From Spirochaetaceae bacterium UBA1306 (GTDB lineage Bacteria > Spirochaetota > Spirochaetia > Treponematales > Rectinemataceae): a stretch of DNA of 37,065 nt. Below, piece after piece: positions 1-7,704 of this stretch. The position numbers and the translations under genes are program-made. The notes below the pieces were generated by a model that did no database searches, was not told the DNA's origin, and saw nothing but the letters and a program-made list of their open reading frames with translations. The stretch covers positions 1-37,065 of the forward strand of contig DBTW01000071.1 in NCBI GenBank assembly GCA_002307245.1, given 5' to 3'. Each line of letters begins with the position of its first letter. The first letter of the stretch is position 1.

Positions 1-819
1 GGCAACAGGATCCAGACCTGGAACCAGGCCGCGGAGAGGATTTTCGGCTATTCGGCCGAGGAGGCCATCGGCCGCGAGGTGATCGGCCTCATCGTGCCCG
101 ATCGGCTGAAGGGCGAGATCGGGAGCATTATCGACAGGCTCAATCGCGGCGAGGTGATCGACCGCCACGTCAACGACAACGTCACGAAGGACGGCCGCGA
201 GATCACATGCGAGTGGTACAACACGCCCCTCTACGACTCGCGGGGCGAATGGATAGGCTGGGCCTCGATCGTCAAGGACATCACCGAGGAGAAGAAGGAG
301 GCCGACGAGATCCTCTACCTCTCCCGCCACGACCCGCTCACGGGCCTCCTCAACCGCAGGAGCATGCGCGAGAAGCTCGAGGAGGAGAGGAAGCGCCGCG
401 GCAGGGCGGGCGGCGACTACTCGACCATCATGATCGACATCGACAAGTTCAAGCTCTTCAACGACGAGTACGGCCACGAGTGCGGCGACGTGGTGCTCAA
501 GGCCGTATCGGCCCGGATAGCCGAGACCATACGCTCCACGGACGCGGCCTCGCGCTGGGGGGGCGAGGAATTCGTCGTGCTCCTCCCACATACCGACCTC
601 GAGGGCGGGCGCGGCCTCGCGGAGAAGATCCGCCGGCGAATCGAGGCCGAGAGGATCGAGTACGACGGCGGTGAGTTCGGCGTCACCGTCACAGCCGGGG
701 TGGCGGCCTGCACGGCCGGCGAGGAGCCAGTGGACGAATGCCTCCGCCGCGCCGACGAGGCCCTCCTGGAGGGCAAGGCCCTAGGGCGCAACCGGGTGGT
801 GGCCGCGGCATGCGCGTAA
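1..819 (+). CDS. PAS-GGDEF diguanylate cyclase (5' partial)
   Basis: The reading frame is open from base 1, so the N-terminus lies outside the window. The first ~100 residues form the end of a PAS sensor domain (NRIQTWNQAAERIFGYS near the start, then a PAC-like segment ending DITEEKK). A GGDEF domain follows with the usual opening SRHDPLTGLLNRRS. The active-site loop reads GGEEF (codons at 559-573), a functional variant. An RxxD inhibitory site (RSTD, 532-543) lies exactly five residues upstream, so the enzyme should make cyclic di-GMP from GTP and be product-inhibited. It ends inside the start of ispH (10-base overlap), which suggests co-transcription. Family assignment is secure; the input signal is unknown because the sensor half is missing. 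Confidence 0.95.
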   Translation, partial: GNRIQTWNQAAERIFGYSAEEAIGREVIGLIVPDRLKGEIGSIIDRLNRGEVIDRHVNDNVTKDGREITCEWYNTPLYDSRGEWIGWASIVKDITEEKKEADEILYLSRHDPLTGLLNRRSMREKLEEERKRRGRAGGDYSTIMIDIDKFKLFNDEYGHECGDVVLKAVSARIAETIRSTDAASRWGGEEFVVLLPHTDLEGGRGLAEKIRRRIEAERIEYDGGEFGVTVTAGVAACTAGEEPVDECLRRADEALLEGKALGRNRVVAAACA

Positions 820-1700
820 AGCGGGCGGAGGTGCTGGGCCGCTGCGTCGGGGTGCGCCGGGCGGTCGAGCTGGCCCTTGGAACCGCCCTGAGGGAGGGGG
901 ACAGGCGCGTCTACACCCTCGGTCCCCTCATCCACAACCCCCAGGCCGTGGCCGAGCTGGAGGCCGCGGGGGTCCATGCCCTGTCCGAGGCCGAGCTCGA
1001 GCCCGGCGGACTCGCGGCCGGCGGACTCGACGGCGCGGCGGTCGTGATCCGCGCCCACGGGGTCCCGCCTGCCATGCGCGAGCGCCTCGCCGCCCTCGGC
1101 GCCCGCATCGTCGACGCCACCTGCCCCCGCGTCCTCGCGAGCCAGCGCCGCGCCGCCGATTACGCCGCGCGGGGCTGGAAGGTGGTCATCGCGGGCGACG
1201 AGGGCCACGGCGAGGTGGCCGGCATCGCGGGCTACGCCCCCGGCTCCGTCGTAGTCGGGGGCCCCGGGGAGGCCGAGGCGGTGGATCCCGAGGGCCGACC
1301 CGTCGCCCTCATCGCCCAGACGACGATCAAGAAAGAGGAGTACGAAGCCATCCGGGCCGTCCTGGCCCGGCGCTTTCCCGGGCTCGAGACGGTCGATTCC
1401 ATCTGCCCCTGCACCGAGGACAGGCTGGCCGCCCTGGCCCGCCTGGCCGCCGAGGTCGAGGCCATCGTCATCGTCGGGGGCCGCAACTCCGCCAATACCG
1501 CCAGGCTCCTCGCCACCGCGCTGGAGCTCGGCAAGCCGGCCTGGCTGGTGGAGACGGCCGAGGAGCTGCCCGAGGCCGCCTTCGGCTACGGCAGCGTGGG
1601 GCTGTCGGCGGGCGCATCCACGCCCGAGCGCCTCATAGCCGAGGTCGAGGACCGGCTCGCCCGAGGCCTTACGCCGGGCGCGGCGGCCGGTGTAGACTGA
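810..1700 (+). CDS. ispH: 4-hydroxy-3-methylbut-2-enyl diphosphate reductase (IspH/LytB)
   Basis: 296 residues. IspH performs the last step of the MEP isoprenoid pathway, reducing HMBPP to IPP and DMAPP with a [4Fe-4S] cluster. The three cluster cysteines are visible at Cys12 (GRCVGVRRAVE), Cys105 (ATCPRV) and Cys199 (SICPCTEDR). The substrate-pocket histidines lie in LIHNPQAV and IRAHGVPP, and the conserved glutamate is in GHGEVAG. The ATG at 810 is chosen because the protein then begins right before the first cysteine motif, as in the family; a longer in-frame start at 738 would lie inside the GGDEF gene. Cys201 directly after the last cluster motif (CPC) is a small departure from the usual pattern. 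Confidence 0.95.
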   Translation: MRVKRAEVLGRCVGVRRAVELALGTALREGDRRVYTLGPLIHNPQAVAELEAAGVHALSEAELEPGGLAAGGLDGAAVVIRAHGVPPAMRERLAALGARIVDATCPRVLASQRRAADYAARGWKVVIAGDEGHGEVAGIAGYAPGSVVVGGPGEAEAVDPEGRPVALIAQTTIKKEEYEAIRAVLARRFPGLETVDSICPCTEDRLAALARLAAEVEAIVIVGGRNSANTARLLATALELGKPAWLVETAEELPEAAFGYGSVGLSAGASTPERLIAEVEDRLARGLTPGAAAGVD

Positions 1701-1706
1701 AGCCCC

Positions 1707-2324
1707 ATGGCACAGGCGAAGGTAATCGGCATCTGCGGCGGATCGGGATCGGGCAAGACCACGATCGTGCGCAAGATATCCGAGATGGTCTCGGATTTCG
1801 TCTTTATCCCCCAGGACAACTACTACAAGTCCGCCTCGTATATCTCGAACGCCAACATAACCGCCTTCAACTTCGACCATCCCGACGCCTTCGACAACGC
1901 CCTCATCATCGAGCACCTGGACGCCCTCAGGGCCGGCCGGCCGATCGATATGCCCACCTACGATTTCGTCCACCACCGCCGCACCGAGGAGACGGTCCAC
2001 GTCGAGGCCAAGAAGCTCGTGATCTTCGAGGGCATCATGATTTTCACGAACAAGGAGGTCCGCGATCGGCTCGACCTCAAGGTCTTCGTGGACACGCCGG
2101 ACGACATCCGCTTCATCCGCCGCCTAACGCGCGACATCAAGGAGCGGGGACGAACCCTGGACTCAGTCATCGAGCAGTACCTCACCGTCGTCCGTCCGGG
2201 GCATTACGAGTTCATAGAGCCCACGAAGCAGTTCGCCGACATAATCATCCCCGAGGGAGGGGCCAACGAGCGGGCCCTCGACGTCCTCATCCGCTTTATT
2301 AACTCGATACTGGCTACGAATTAA
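1707..2324 (+). CDS. udk: Uridine kinase
   Basis: 205 residues, normal length for the family. It phosphorylates uridine (and usually cytidine) with ATP or GTP in pyrimidine salvage. The P-loop GGSGSGKTT is at residues 11-19. It is followed by the substrate-binding QDNYYKS and NFDHPDAFD motifs typical of Udk, and the lid region has RFIRRLTRDIKERGR. The gene begins six bases after the ispH stop and no clear Shine-Dalgarno sequence is visible. A TAGACT hexamer ends 8 bases before the ATG, the same layout as at the 18198 minus-strand gene, but its -35 match is poor, so read-through from ispH is equally possible. Confidence 0.93.
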   Translation: MAQAKVIGICGGSGSGKTTIVRKISEMVSDFVFIPQDNYYKSASYISNANITAFNFDHPDAFDNALIIEHLDALRAGRPIDMPTYDFVHHRRTEETVHVEAKKLVIFEGIMIFTNKEVRDRLDLKVFVDTPDDIRFIRRLTRDIKERGRTLDSVIEQYLTVVRPGHYEFIEPTKQFADIIIPEGGANERALDVLIRFINSILATN

Positions 2325-2368
2325 CCACAAACGCCCCTCAAAGCCGCCGGCCCGGCCCTGGAAAATTG

Positions 2369-2397
2369 TTGACGGCGGCCCTCTATGGGCGTACAAA
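2369..2397 (+). promoter_or_regulatory. Probable sigma70-type promoter for the SpoIIE/STAS operon
   Basis: TTGACG (2369-2374) and TACAAA (2392-2397) are separated by 17 bases in the 107-base gap after udk. Transcription would begin near 2404, leaving a leader of about 28 bases with GGAG at 2417-2420 ahead of the ATG at 2432. No terminator for udk is evident in the gap. Confidence 0.5.
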
Positions 2398-2431
2398 TGA
2401 TGCCGATAACCTACCTGGAGTACCTTAGCCG

Positions 2432-3823
2432 ATGACCTATCGAACAGCACGCAGGGCGGTCGAGATTGGCACCATGGGAATGGCGGCGTTCGCCTTCCTC
2501 GCGATACCGCTCGTAGCCGTAGCAGGATTGGGGTTCATCCCCGCGGCCGCCGTGAGCGCCGCCGCCTTCCTCGCCTTTTACGCGCTCAAGAGCGCCGCGG
2601 CGGCGGCCCTCGAGCGCAAGGCCTACGATCTTTCCTTCCGCGGGCGCGAGACCAGGCTCATAATGGAGTTCACCGAGAGGGTGGGCGTCTGCTTCACCGT
2701 CCTCGACCTCGTCGACGCCATCCGCGACAAGCTCGAGAAGGCCGCGGACATGGGCGCCATCCTCGTGAAGTCCGACTCCCAGGAGATCATCTACCAAAGC
2801 CCCGCCGCCGCCTCGAGCGACGCGAGGCTCCTGGAGACCCTCTTCGCCAGGTTCCGCGACAGCCCCGAGGGCGTCTCCTTCATCGCCGAGGACTACTCCT
2901 CGGCCGCGACGGGCTCGGGGGCGCGCGGCTTCGTGGTCCGCTCCGGCGCCTACCGCCTCTTCGTCCTCACGCGCCTGTGCTCCCTCGTCGAGCCCGAGGC
3001 CTTCAGGACCCTCCACGGAGAGCTCGGGATCTACTTCGAGCGCGTGTCCACGATCTCGGAGCTCTTCGAGGTGGCCTCCCTCTCCAAGGAATGGCAGCTC
3101 ATCGCCGAGACCCAGCGCTCCTTCCTGCCCCGCGGCCTCCCCGAGCCCAAGAAGCTCGAGCTCTCCGTGCTCTACCGCCCCCTGGTCAACGTCTCCGGCG
3201 ACTATTACGACGCGATCGTCGTCGACGAGGACCGCACACTCCTCGTGGTAGGCGACGTGTCGGGCAAGGGCCTCGCGGCCGCCCTAATCATGGGCATCAT
3301 CGTCAACACCATCCGCGTCTCGGCCGACAAGACCGACCTCGCCGCGCTGATCCGCGGGGTCGACGCGGCGGTTCGGGACATGGGCTTCGACGACAAGTAC
3401 ACGGTCATGTTCCTCGGCCTCGTCGACACGGCCAAGCGCACGCTGCGCTACGTCAACGCCGCCATGGCCGACCCGATCCTGATCACCCAGACGGCCACCG
3501 GCCCCAGGGTCGTGCGGCTCGAGCCCACGATGGGCCTCGTCGGCCTCGTGCCCTTCGACGAGGTCCCCGTCGAGGAGCTCCCCTTAAGGACCGACGAGAT
3601 CATCCTCCTCGCATCCGACGGCGTGACCGAGGTCGCCGACTCCACGGGCGCCCGCCTCGGCGAGGCCGAGATCTTCGACCGCTCCCTCGCCATGGCCTCT
3701 AAGTCGGGCGTCTCCGACTTCGTCAGCTCGGTGAGCGCGATGCTCTATTCCTACGTGGGCGACGCGCCCCTCAAGGACGACGTCACGATGCTCGCGGCCA
3801 AGGTAGGCAGGCTATGGGATTAA
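2432..3823 (+). CDS. Membrane-anchored SpoIIE-type serine phosphatase (GAF-like + PP2C)
   Basis: 463 residues. Two hydrophobic segments (about 12-32 and 34-55) anchor it in the membrane. A GAF-like sensory region spans about 70-215, and a SpoIIE/RsbU PP2C domain covers about 245-463. Metal-binding and catalytic motifs are intact: VSGDYYD (Asp257), GDVSGKG (Asp near 275), ASDGVTE and KDDVTM. Such enzymes dephosphorylate a STAS antagonist, freeing it to capture its kinase partner. It heads an operon holding a second phosphatase, a STAS protein and an RsbW-like protein, so the STAS protein at 5967 is the likely substrate. The next gene starts within its last codons (10-base overlap). The signal sensed is unknown. 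Confidence 0.9.
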   Translation: MTYRTARRAVEIGTMGMAAFAFLAIPLVAVAGLGFIPAAAVSAAAFLAFYALKSAAAAALERKAYDLSFRGRETRLIMEFTERVGVCFTVLDLVDAIRDKLEKAADMGAILVKSDSQEIIYQSPAAASSDARLLETLFARFRDSPEGVSFIAEDYSSAATGSGARGFVVRSGAYRLFVLTRLCSLVEPEAFRTLHGELGIYFERVSTISELFEVASLSKEWQLIAETQRSFLPRGLPEPKKLELSVLYRPLVNVSGDYYDAIVVDEDRTLLVVGDVSGKGLAAALIMGIIVNTIRVSADKTDLAALIRGVDAAVRDMGFDDKYTVMFLGLVDTAKRTLRYVNAAMADPILITQTATGPRVVRLEPTMGLVGLVPFDEVPVEELPLRTDEIILLASDGVTEVADSTGARLGEAEIFDRSLAMASKSGVSDFVSSVSAMLYSYVGDAPLKDDVTMLAAKVGRLWD

Positions 3824-5970
3824 CGATAATCGCGTTCATCTCCCTGCCGGGCTTCATCGCCCTCTTCATCCTCACGATGCGCCGCGGGAGGGGCTCGCCG
3901 GGACGCGGAATCGTGGCTGCCATCTCCGCCGCGCTCGCGGCCTACTCCCTCCTGCAGGGCCTCGTGTTCATCCTCACGGGAGCCGGCTTCCGCCAGAACG
4001 ACGCCCTCCTCCTCGAGCGCCTGTCGGGCTCGCTTATCGTCGCCACGCACATCTTCCTCTTCCTCCTGGCATTCGACTTCCCCACGCCCCTGCATCCCTA
4101 CTTGCGGAGGCTTGCCTGGGTCGTCGCCGTGCCCGTGGCCCTCACCGCCGCCTACGACGCGGCCTTCTCCTTCGATTACATAGTCTCGGTCTATCGGCCC
4201 TGGACCACCATCTTCAGGATCGAGGGCCGCTATTACAACATCTTCGTGTTCGGCGACGCCCTCATCGCCGCGATCGCCGTCGCGATCTTCGGCATCCGCG
4301 CGCTCGCCGCCAAGAACCGGGTGCAAAGGCAGAAAGCCGCGCTCGCCGCCGCCTTCATCCTCGCCGGATGCGCCCTCATCTTCATCTCGACAGGCCTCCT
4401 CTCCACCGGCCAAGCCAAGCGTCCCAGCTACGTGTTCGCGCCGGCCGGAGCCCTCCTCCTCGCGATCGGCGTCGCCTTCGCGTTCAGGATCTCGAGGCTC
4501 TTCGACTGGCGAGCGATCGGCAAGACCATCACCGGCTACGCCGCCCTGTTCGCCGTGGTCGGCCTGCCGATGGGCCTCGCCACGGCCGGCCTGGCCGCCC
4601 TCGCGGACGACGTCTCCCCGGTCATGGCCGCGATCCTCTCCGTCCTCGCCTTCGTGGGGGCCTGCCTCCTCGGTAAGCTCTTCTTCGACCGCTTCTTCGC
4701 CAGGCTCTCGGCCCGCGGCGACTACCGCGAGCGACTCGAGTCCGACCTCGCCCGCATCGACCTTGCGCAGGGCCGCGACGCCGTCCTCGCGGAGGTCTAC
4801 GGACACCTCGCCCGGGATCTCGACTTCAAGGACTTGTGCGTCCTCATCGACGACGACCAGGGCTTCCTACGCACGGTCTACGCGCCCACCGGCGGCCGGG
4901 CCACCGTCGAGCGCGGGTCCCAGCTCTCGGAACTCCTCGAGAAGTCGGGCTCCAACGTCATCCTCAAGTCAGAAGCCGAGAGCGCGGCGGACTATTCCGC
5001 GGTCCGCTCCGAGCTCCTTGAGCTCTTCGAGGCGCTCAAGGCAGAGGCGCTCATCGTCGTCTTCGAGGGCCGCCGTACCATGGGGCTCTTCGCCCTGGGC
5101 GCTCGCAGCACGGGCGCCGAGTACACCTCCTACGACTACGACACTTTCAAGGCCATCTACGGCAAGCTCTTCGTCATCGCGTACTACCTCAAGAACATCG
5201 CCCGCGAGTCCATTATGACCACCGTGGACAGGGAGATCGCCCTCTCCGACCAGATCATCCGCTTCGCCCTTGAGAAGGTAGACCGCATCGAGCATCCCAA
5301 GGCCGACGCGGCCTGGCTCGCCAAGTCGGCGAGGAGCCTCGGCGGCGACTTCATCGACTTCGTGAGGCTCAGCCAGGACCGCTGGTTCTTCGTGATGGGC
5401 GACGTGTCGGGCAAGGGCCTGTCCGCGTCCATGAACATGCTCATCCTCAAGTCAATGATCCGCACCTTCCTCCGAGTCGAGAAGGACTTCGTGAGCCTCG
5501 TGGCCCGCGTCAACTCCTTCATCAAGGAGAACCTCCCCAAGGGCACCTTCTTCGCCGGAGTCTTCGGCTATCTGGACTTCTCCAAGGACGCCTTCTACTA
5601 CATCAATTGCGGCGTGCCGGAGCTGATGCTTTACACGCCCAGCTTCGACACCTTCATCGACGTCCAGGGCGAGGGCCGGATCCTCGGCTTCGTCAAGGAC
5701 GTGAGGCCCTACCTCAAGCCCCGCAAGCTGGCCCTGGCACCCGGCTCCGCCCTCGTCGCGGCCACCGACGGCATGCTGGACAGCGAGAATCTCCGCGGCG
5801 AGCGCTTCGGCAAGGAGCGGCTCGCCCGTTCGATCCACGAGCGGCTGTCCTTGAGCTCCGCCGAGATCGTCGCGGGCTCCCTCGAGGACATGCTCACCTT
5901 CACCGACAGGCGGCAGGAGGACGACGTGACCCTCTTCGTGATGAAACTCAATCCCAGGAGCGTTACATGA
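3814..5970 (+). CDS. Polytopic membrane SpoIIE-type serine phosphatase
   Basis: 718 residues. The N-terminal ~290 residues hold about eight or nine hydrophobic helices, ending with one at about 268-290. A GAF-like domain follows (~300-470), then a PP2C domain (~490-718). Catalytic motifs are present: LGGDFIDF, MGDVSGKG, ATDGMLDS and QEDDVTLF. The start codon overlaps the end of the preceding phosphatase, and its own stop overlaps the STAS start as ATGA, so the three are translationally coupled. Two phosphatases with different sensor halves acting on one antagonist would let two membrane signals feed the same switch; this is inference. The membrane domain resembles sensory 7TM-type domains, but I cannot name its ligand. 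Confidence 0.9.
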   Translation: MGLTIIAFISLPGFIALFILTMRRGRGSPGRGIVAAISAALAAYSLLQGLVFILTGAGFRQNDALLLERLSGSLIVATHIFLFLLAFDFPTPLHPYLRRLAWVVAVPVALTAAYDAAFSFDYIVSVYRPWTTIFRIEGRYYNIFVFGDALIAAIAVAIFGIRALAAKNRVQRQKAALAAAFILAGCALIFISTGLLSTGQAKRPSYVFAPAGALLLAIGVAFAFRISRLFDWRAIGKTITGYAALFAVVGLPMGLATAGLAALADDVSPVMAAILSVLAFVGACLLGKLFFDRFFARLSARGDYRERLESDLARIDLAQGRDAVLAEVYGHLARDLDFKDLCVLIDDDQGFLRTVYAPTGGRATVERGSQLSELLEKSGSNVILKSEAESAADYSAVRSELLELFEALKAEALIVVFEGRRTMGLFALGARSTGAEYTSYDYDTFKAIYGKLFVIAYYLKNIARESIMTTVDREIALSDQIIRFALEKVDRIEHPKADAAWLAKSARSLGGDFIDFVRLSQDRWFFVMGDVSGKGLSASMNMLILKSMIRTFLRVEKDFVSLVARVNSFIKENLPKGTFFAGVFGYLDFSKDAFYYINCGVPELMLYTPSFDTFIDVQGEGRILGFVKDVRPYLKPRKLALAPGSALVAATDGMLDSENLRGERFGKERLARSIHERLSLSSAEIVAGSLEDMLTFTDRRQEDDVTLFVMKLNPRSVT

Positions 5971-6290
5971 CCCAACTGGACATCACCGTGCACAACGACC
6001 ACCACAGGCTCCTGCTCTCCGTCTCGGGGCCCATCAACAGCTATACCTTCACCGACTTCCAGGAGAAGGTCTACAAGGCCATCGCCCAGGCCGACACCGC
6101 CGTGGACATGGAGCACGTCACGGCCCTCAGCTCGGCGGGCATCGGCGTGATCATGACCGCGATGGAGGACGCCGAGACCACCGGCCACGGCTTCGCCATC
6201 GTGAACCCCTCCGAGGTCGCGAAGCTGGCGATCGACTCGACGGGCTTCGGCGACCGCTTCCCCATCGTGAAGAACCTCAAGCTGGCCTGA
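5967..6290 (+). CDS. STAS-domain anti-anti-sigma-type protein
   Basis: 107 residues, the length of SpoIIAA/RsbV proteins, and a single STAS domain. The loop LSSAGIG aligns with the SpoIIAA phosphorylation loop DSSGLG and puts the predicted phospho-acceptor at Ser56. The ATG overlaps the preceding stop as ATGA, and AGGAG (5956-5960) sits six bases upstream. Genes on both sides encode the expected partners: two phosphatases upstream and an RsbW-like protein six bases downstream. It should switch between a phosphorylated, inactive form and a form that binds the partner. Confidence 0.92.
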   Translation: MTQLDITVHNDHHRLLLSVSGPINSYTFTDFQEKVYKAIAQADTAVDMEHVTALSSAGIGVIMTAMEDAETTGHGFAIVNPSEVAKLAIDSTGFGDRFPIVKNLKLA

Positions 6291-6296
6291 AAGCCC

Positions 6297-6794
6297 ATGA
6301 ACGCCGGCCCTGAGAGCGGCCGGGGCGTGGCGGCCGCCCGCCCCCGAAGGACGGAGGCGACCATCGTCCTCGAGTCCAGGCTGTCGTCGATCGCCACCTT
6401 CGAGGGCTTCGTCGAGGGCCTCGGCTTCCTCGACGCCCCGGAGCGCGATCGCCTCACGATCTCCGGCGGCGAGATCCTCGACAACATCGTCAAGCACGCC
6501 TACCCCGTCCTGGGCGATACCGTCGTCCTGCGCGCCTCCCGCCGGCGCCCGGGCGGCCCGCTGCTCCTCGGCTTCTACTTCCGCTCGCCGGCCTTCGCGG
6601 CCTTCGCGGCCAAGGAAGCCGAAGGCTCAAGCGAGCCCCTCTTCGACCCCGCCCACCGCCGCTGGAGAGGCATAGGCCTCGCCATGTGCCGTAATCTCGC
6701 CCGCAAGGTTTCCTTCCGGCCGGGGCTGCGCATGGACCGGATCTTCCTGGAATTCGGAGGCCGCGAAGGCGGCTCCAAAAAGGAGGCGATATGA
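6297..6794 (+). CDS. RsbW/SpoIIAB-like ATPase-fold protein, G1 box degenerate
   Basis: 165 residues with a HATPase_c_2 fold. The N-box is clear (GEILDNIVKHAY, with the Glu, Asn and Lys-His of the anti-sigma kinases), and so is a G2-type motif (RGIGLAM). The segment where the G1 box (Asp-x-Gly-x-Gly) should lie instead reads FYFRSPAFAAF, so the aspartate that contacts adenine in GHKL proteins is absent. It may bind ATP weakly or work as a binding partner without kinase activity; that is inference. The first ~20 residues are Arg/Ala/Gly-rich. It is the probable partner of the STAS protein just upstream. Its stop overlaps the flavodoxin start as ATGA. Confidence 0.82.
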   Translation: MNAGPESGRGVAAARPRRTEATIVLESRLSSIATFEGFVEGLGFLDAPERDRLTISGGEILDNIVKHAYPVLGDTVVLRASRRRPGGPLLLGFYFRSPAFAAFAAKEAEGSSEPLFDPAHRRWRGIGLAMCRNLARKVSFRPGLRMDRIFLEFGGREGGSKKEAI

Positions 6795-7306
6795 AATCGC
6801 TCATAGTCTACGATACGAAGCACGGGGCCTCGGCCGAGGTCGCCGAGAGGATCGCCAAGGTTATCCAGGGGAAGGGGGGAGAGGCCGAGCTCCTCGACCT
6901 CCGCGTAAAGGGAGCGGCCGCGGCCCCCTTGGGAGCCTACGACGCGGTCGTCCTGGGCGGCCCATATTACATGGGCATGTGGTCCAAGCGCGCGAAGGCC
7001 TTCGCCGCCAGGCGCGAAGCCGATCTCGCGGGAAAGGCCATCGGCCTCTTCGCCGTCGGCTCGAACGCCGAGCTGGGCGACAAGGCCGCGATCGCCGCCC
7101 TGCCGGCCTCGCTCCGCGCCGCGGTGGCGGCCTCGGCCTACGTCGGCGGGCGCCTCGTCTTCCGCGAGCTCGGCTCCTTCGAGCGCTTCATCGTGAAGAA
7201 GGTAAGCGGCAGCGAGGCGGACTCCTCGACCCTCGACTTGTCCAAGGCCGAGGCCCTCGGCGCCGAGCTCGCGGCAATCGCCGCGGCGAAAAAGGCCTTG
7301 AAATGA
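6791..7306 (+). CDS. Flavodoxin-domain protein (HemG/flavodoxin_5-like)
   Basis: 171 residues. The phosphate-binding loop near the N-terminus (VYDTKHGASAEVAERIA) and the later VVLGGPYYMGMW segment are typical of the flavodoxin_5 group that includes protoporphyrinogen oxidase HemG. It should bind FMN in the cytoplasm and carry electrons. AAGGAGG lies just upstream, and the start overlaps the preceding stop as ATGA; its own stop overlaps the next start the same way. Its place between partner-switch genes and an FMN-binding lipoprotein suggests a redox function controlled with, or feeding into, that circuit. Whether it is an electron carrier or a HemG-type enzyme cannot be told from sequence. 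Confidence 0.82.
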   Translation: MKSLIVYDTKHGASAEVAERIAKVIQGKGGEAELLDLRVKGAAAAPLGAYDAVVLGGPYYMGMWSKRAKAFAARREADLAGKAIGLFAVGSNAELGDKAAIAALPASLRAAVAASAYVGGRLVFRELGSFERFIVKKVSGSEADSSTLDLSKAEALGAELAAIAAAKKALK

Positions 7307-7686
7307 AAGCCCCGATAAAGCCAATCGCCAGGCGTTCCATCCTCGCGATCGCTGCGGCCGCCGCGATGCTCAGCCTCTATTCCTGCGCCACCAAGCCGAT
7401 CGAGATCGGTTCGCCCGAGCTCGCCAAGGTAAGCGACGGGGCATGGCGCGGCTACTACGACGGAGGCCTCGTGAAGGTGGAGGTCGAAGTGGCCGTCAAG
7501 GCCCATGCCATAGAGTCCGTCAAGATCATCAGGCACGATTGCGGCAAGGGCAAGCCGGCGGAGCGCATAACGGCCGACGTAGTCGCGAAGCAGAGCCTGC
7601 AGGTCGATACCGTCTCGGGCGCCACCTACTCGAGCAAATGCATCCTCAAGGCCGTGGAGCTGGCCCTGGAAAAGGGTACGCTATAG
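7303..7686 (+). CDS. FMN-binding-domain lipoprotein
   Basis: 127 residues. The N-terminus has a basic start, a hydrophobic core and a lipobox-like LYSC near residue 27, so it is likely exported and lipidated. The rest is a small FMN_bind domain. The motif VSGATYSSK matches the SGAT signature of RnfG/NqrC, where flavin transferase (ApbE/Ftp) links FMN to the threonine. The start overlaps the flavodoxin stop (ATGA), so a cytoplasmic and an extracytoplasmic flavoprotein are made together. No apbE-like gene is in the window. It ends 18 bases before the convergent stop of the Big2 lipoprotein. Confidence 0.85.
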   Translation: MKAPIKPIARRSILAIAAAAAMLSLYSCATKPIEIGSPELAKVSDGAWRGYYDGGLVKVEVEVAVKAHAIESVKIIRHDCGKGKPAERITADVVAKQSLQVDTVSGATYSSKCILKAVELALEKGTL

Positions 7687-7704
7687 GGGTTTCATTCCTC
7701 CTGC

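Noticed and set aside
417..2000. Long open frame on the minus strand (527 codons) across the GGDEF, ispH and udk genes
   Set aside because: It is the reverse-strand shadow of three well-supported genes in GC-rich DNA and has no family motif or ribosome site.
3820..4806. Minus-strand open frame rich in Glu, Gly and Asp
   Set aside because: Its composition is what the reverse strand of a GC-rich membrane-protein gene gives; the plus-strand phosphatase is certain.
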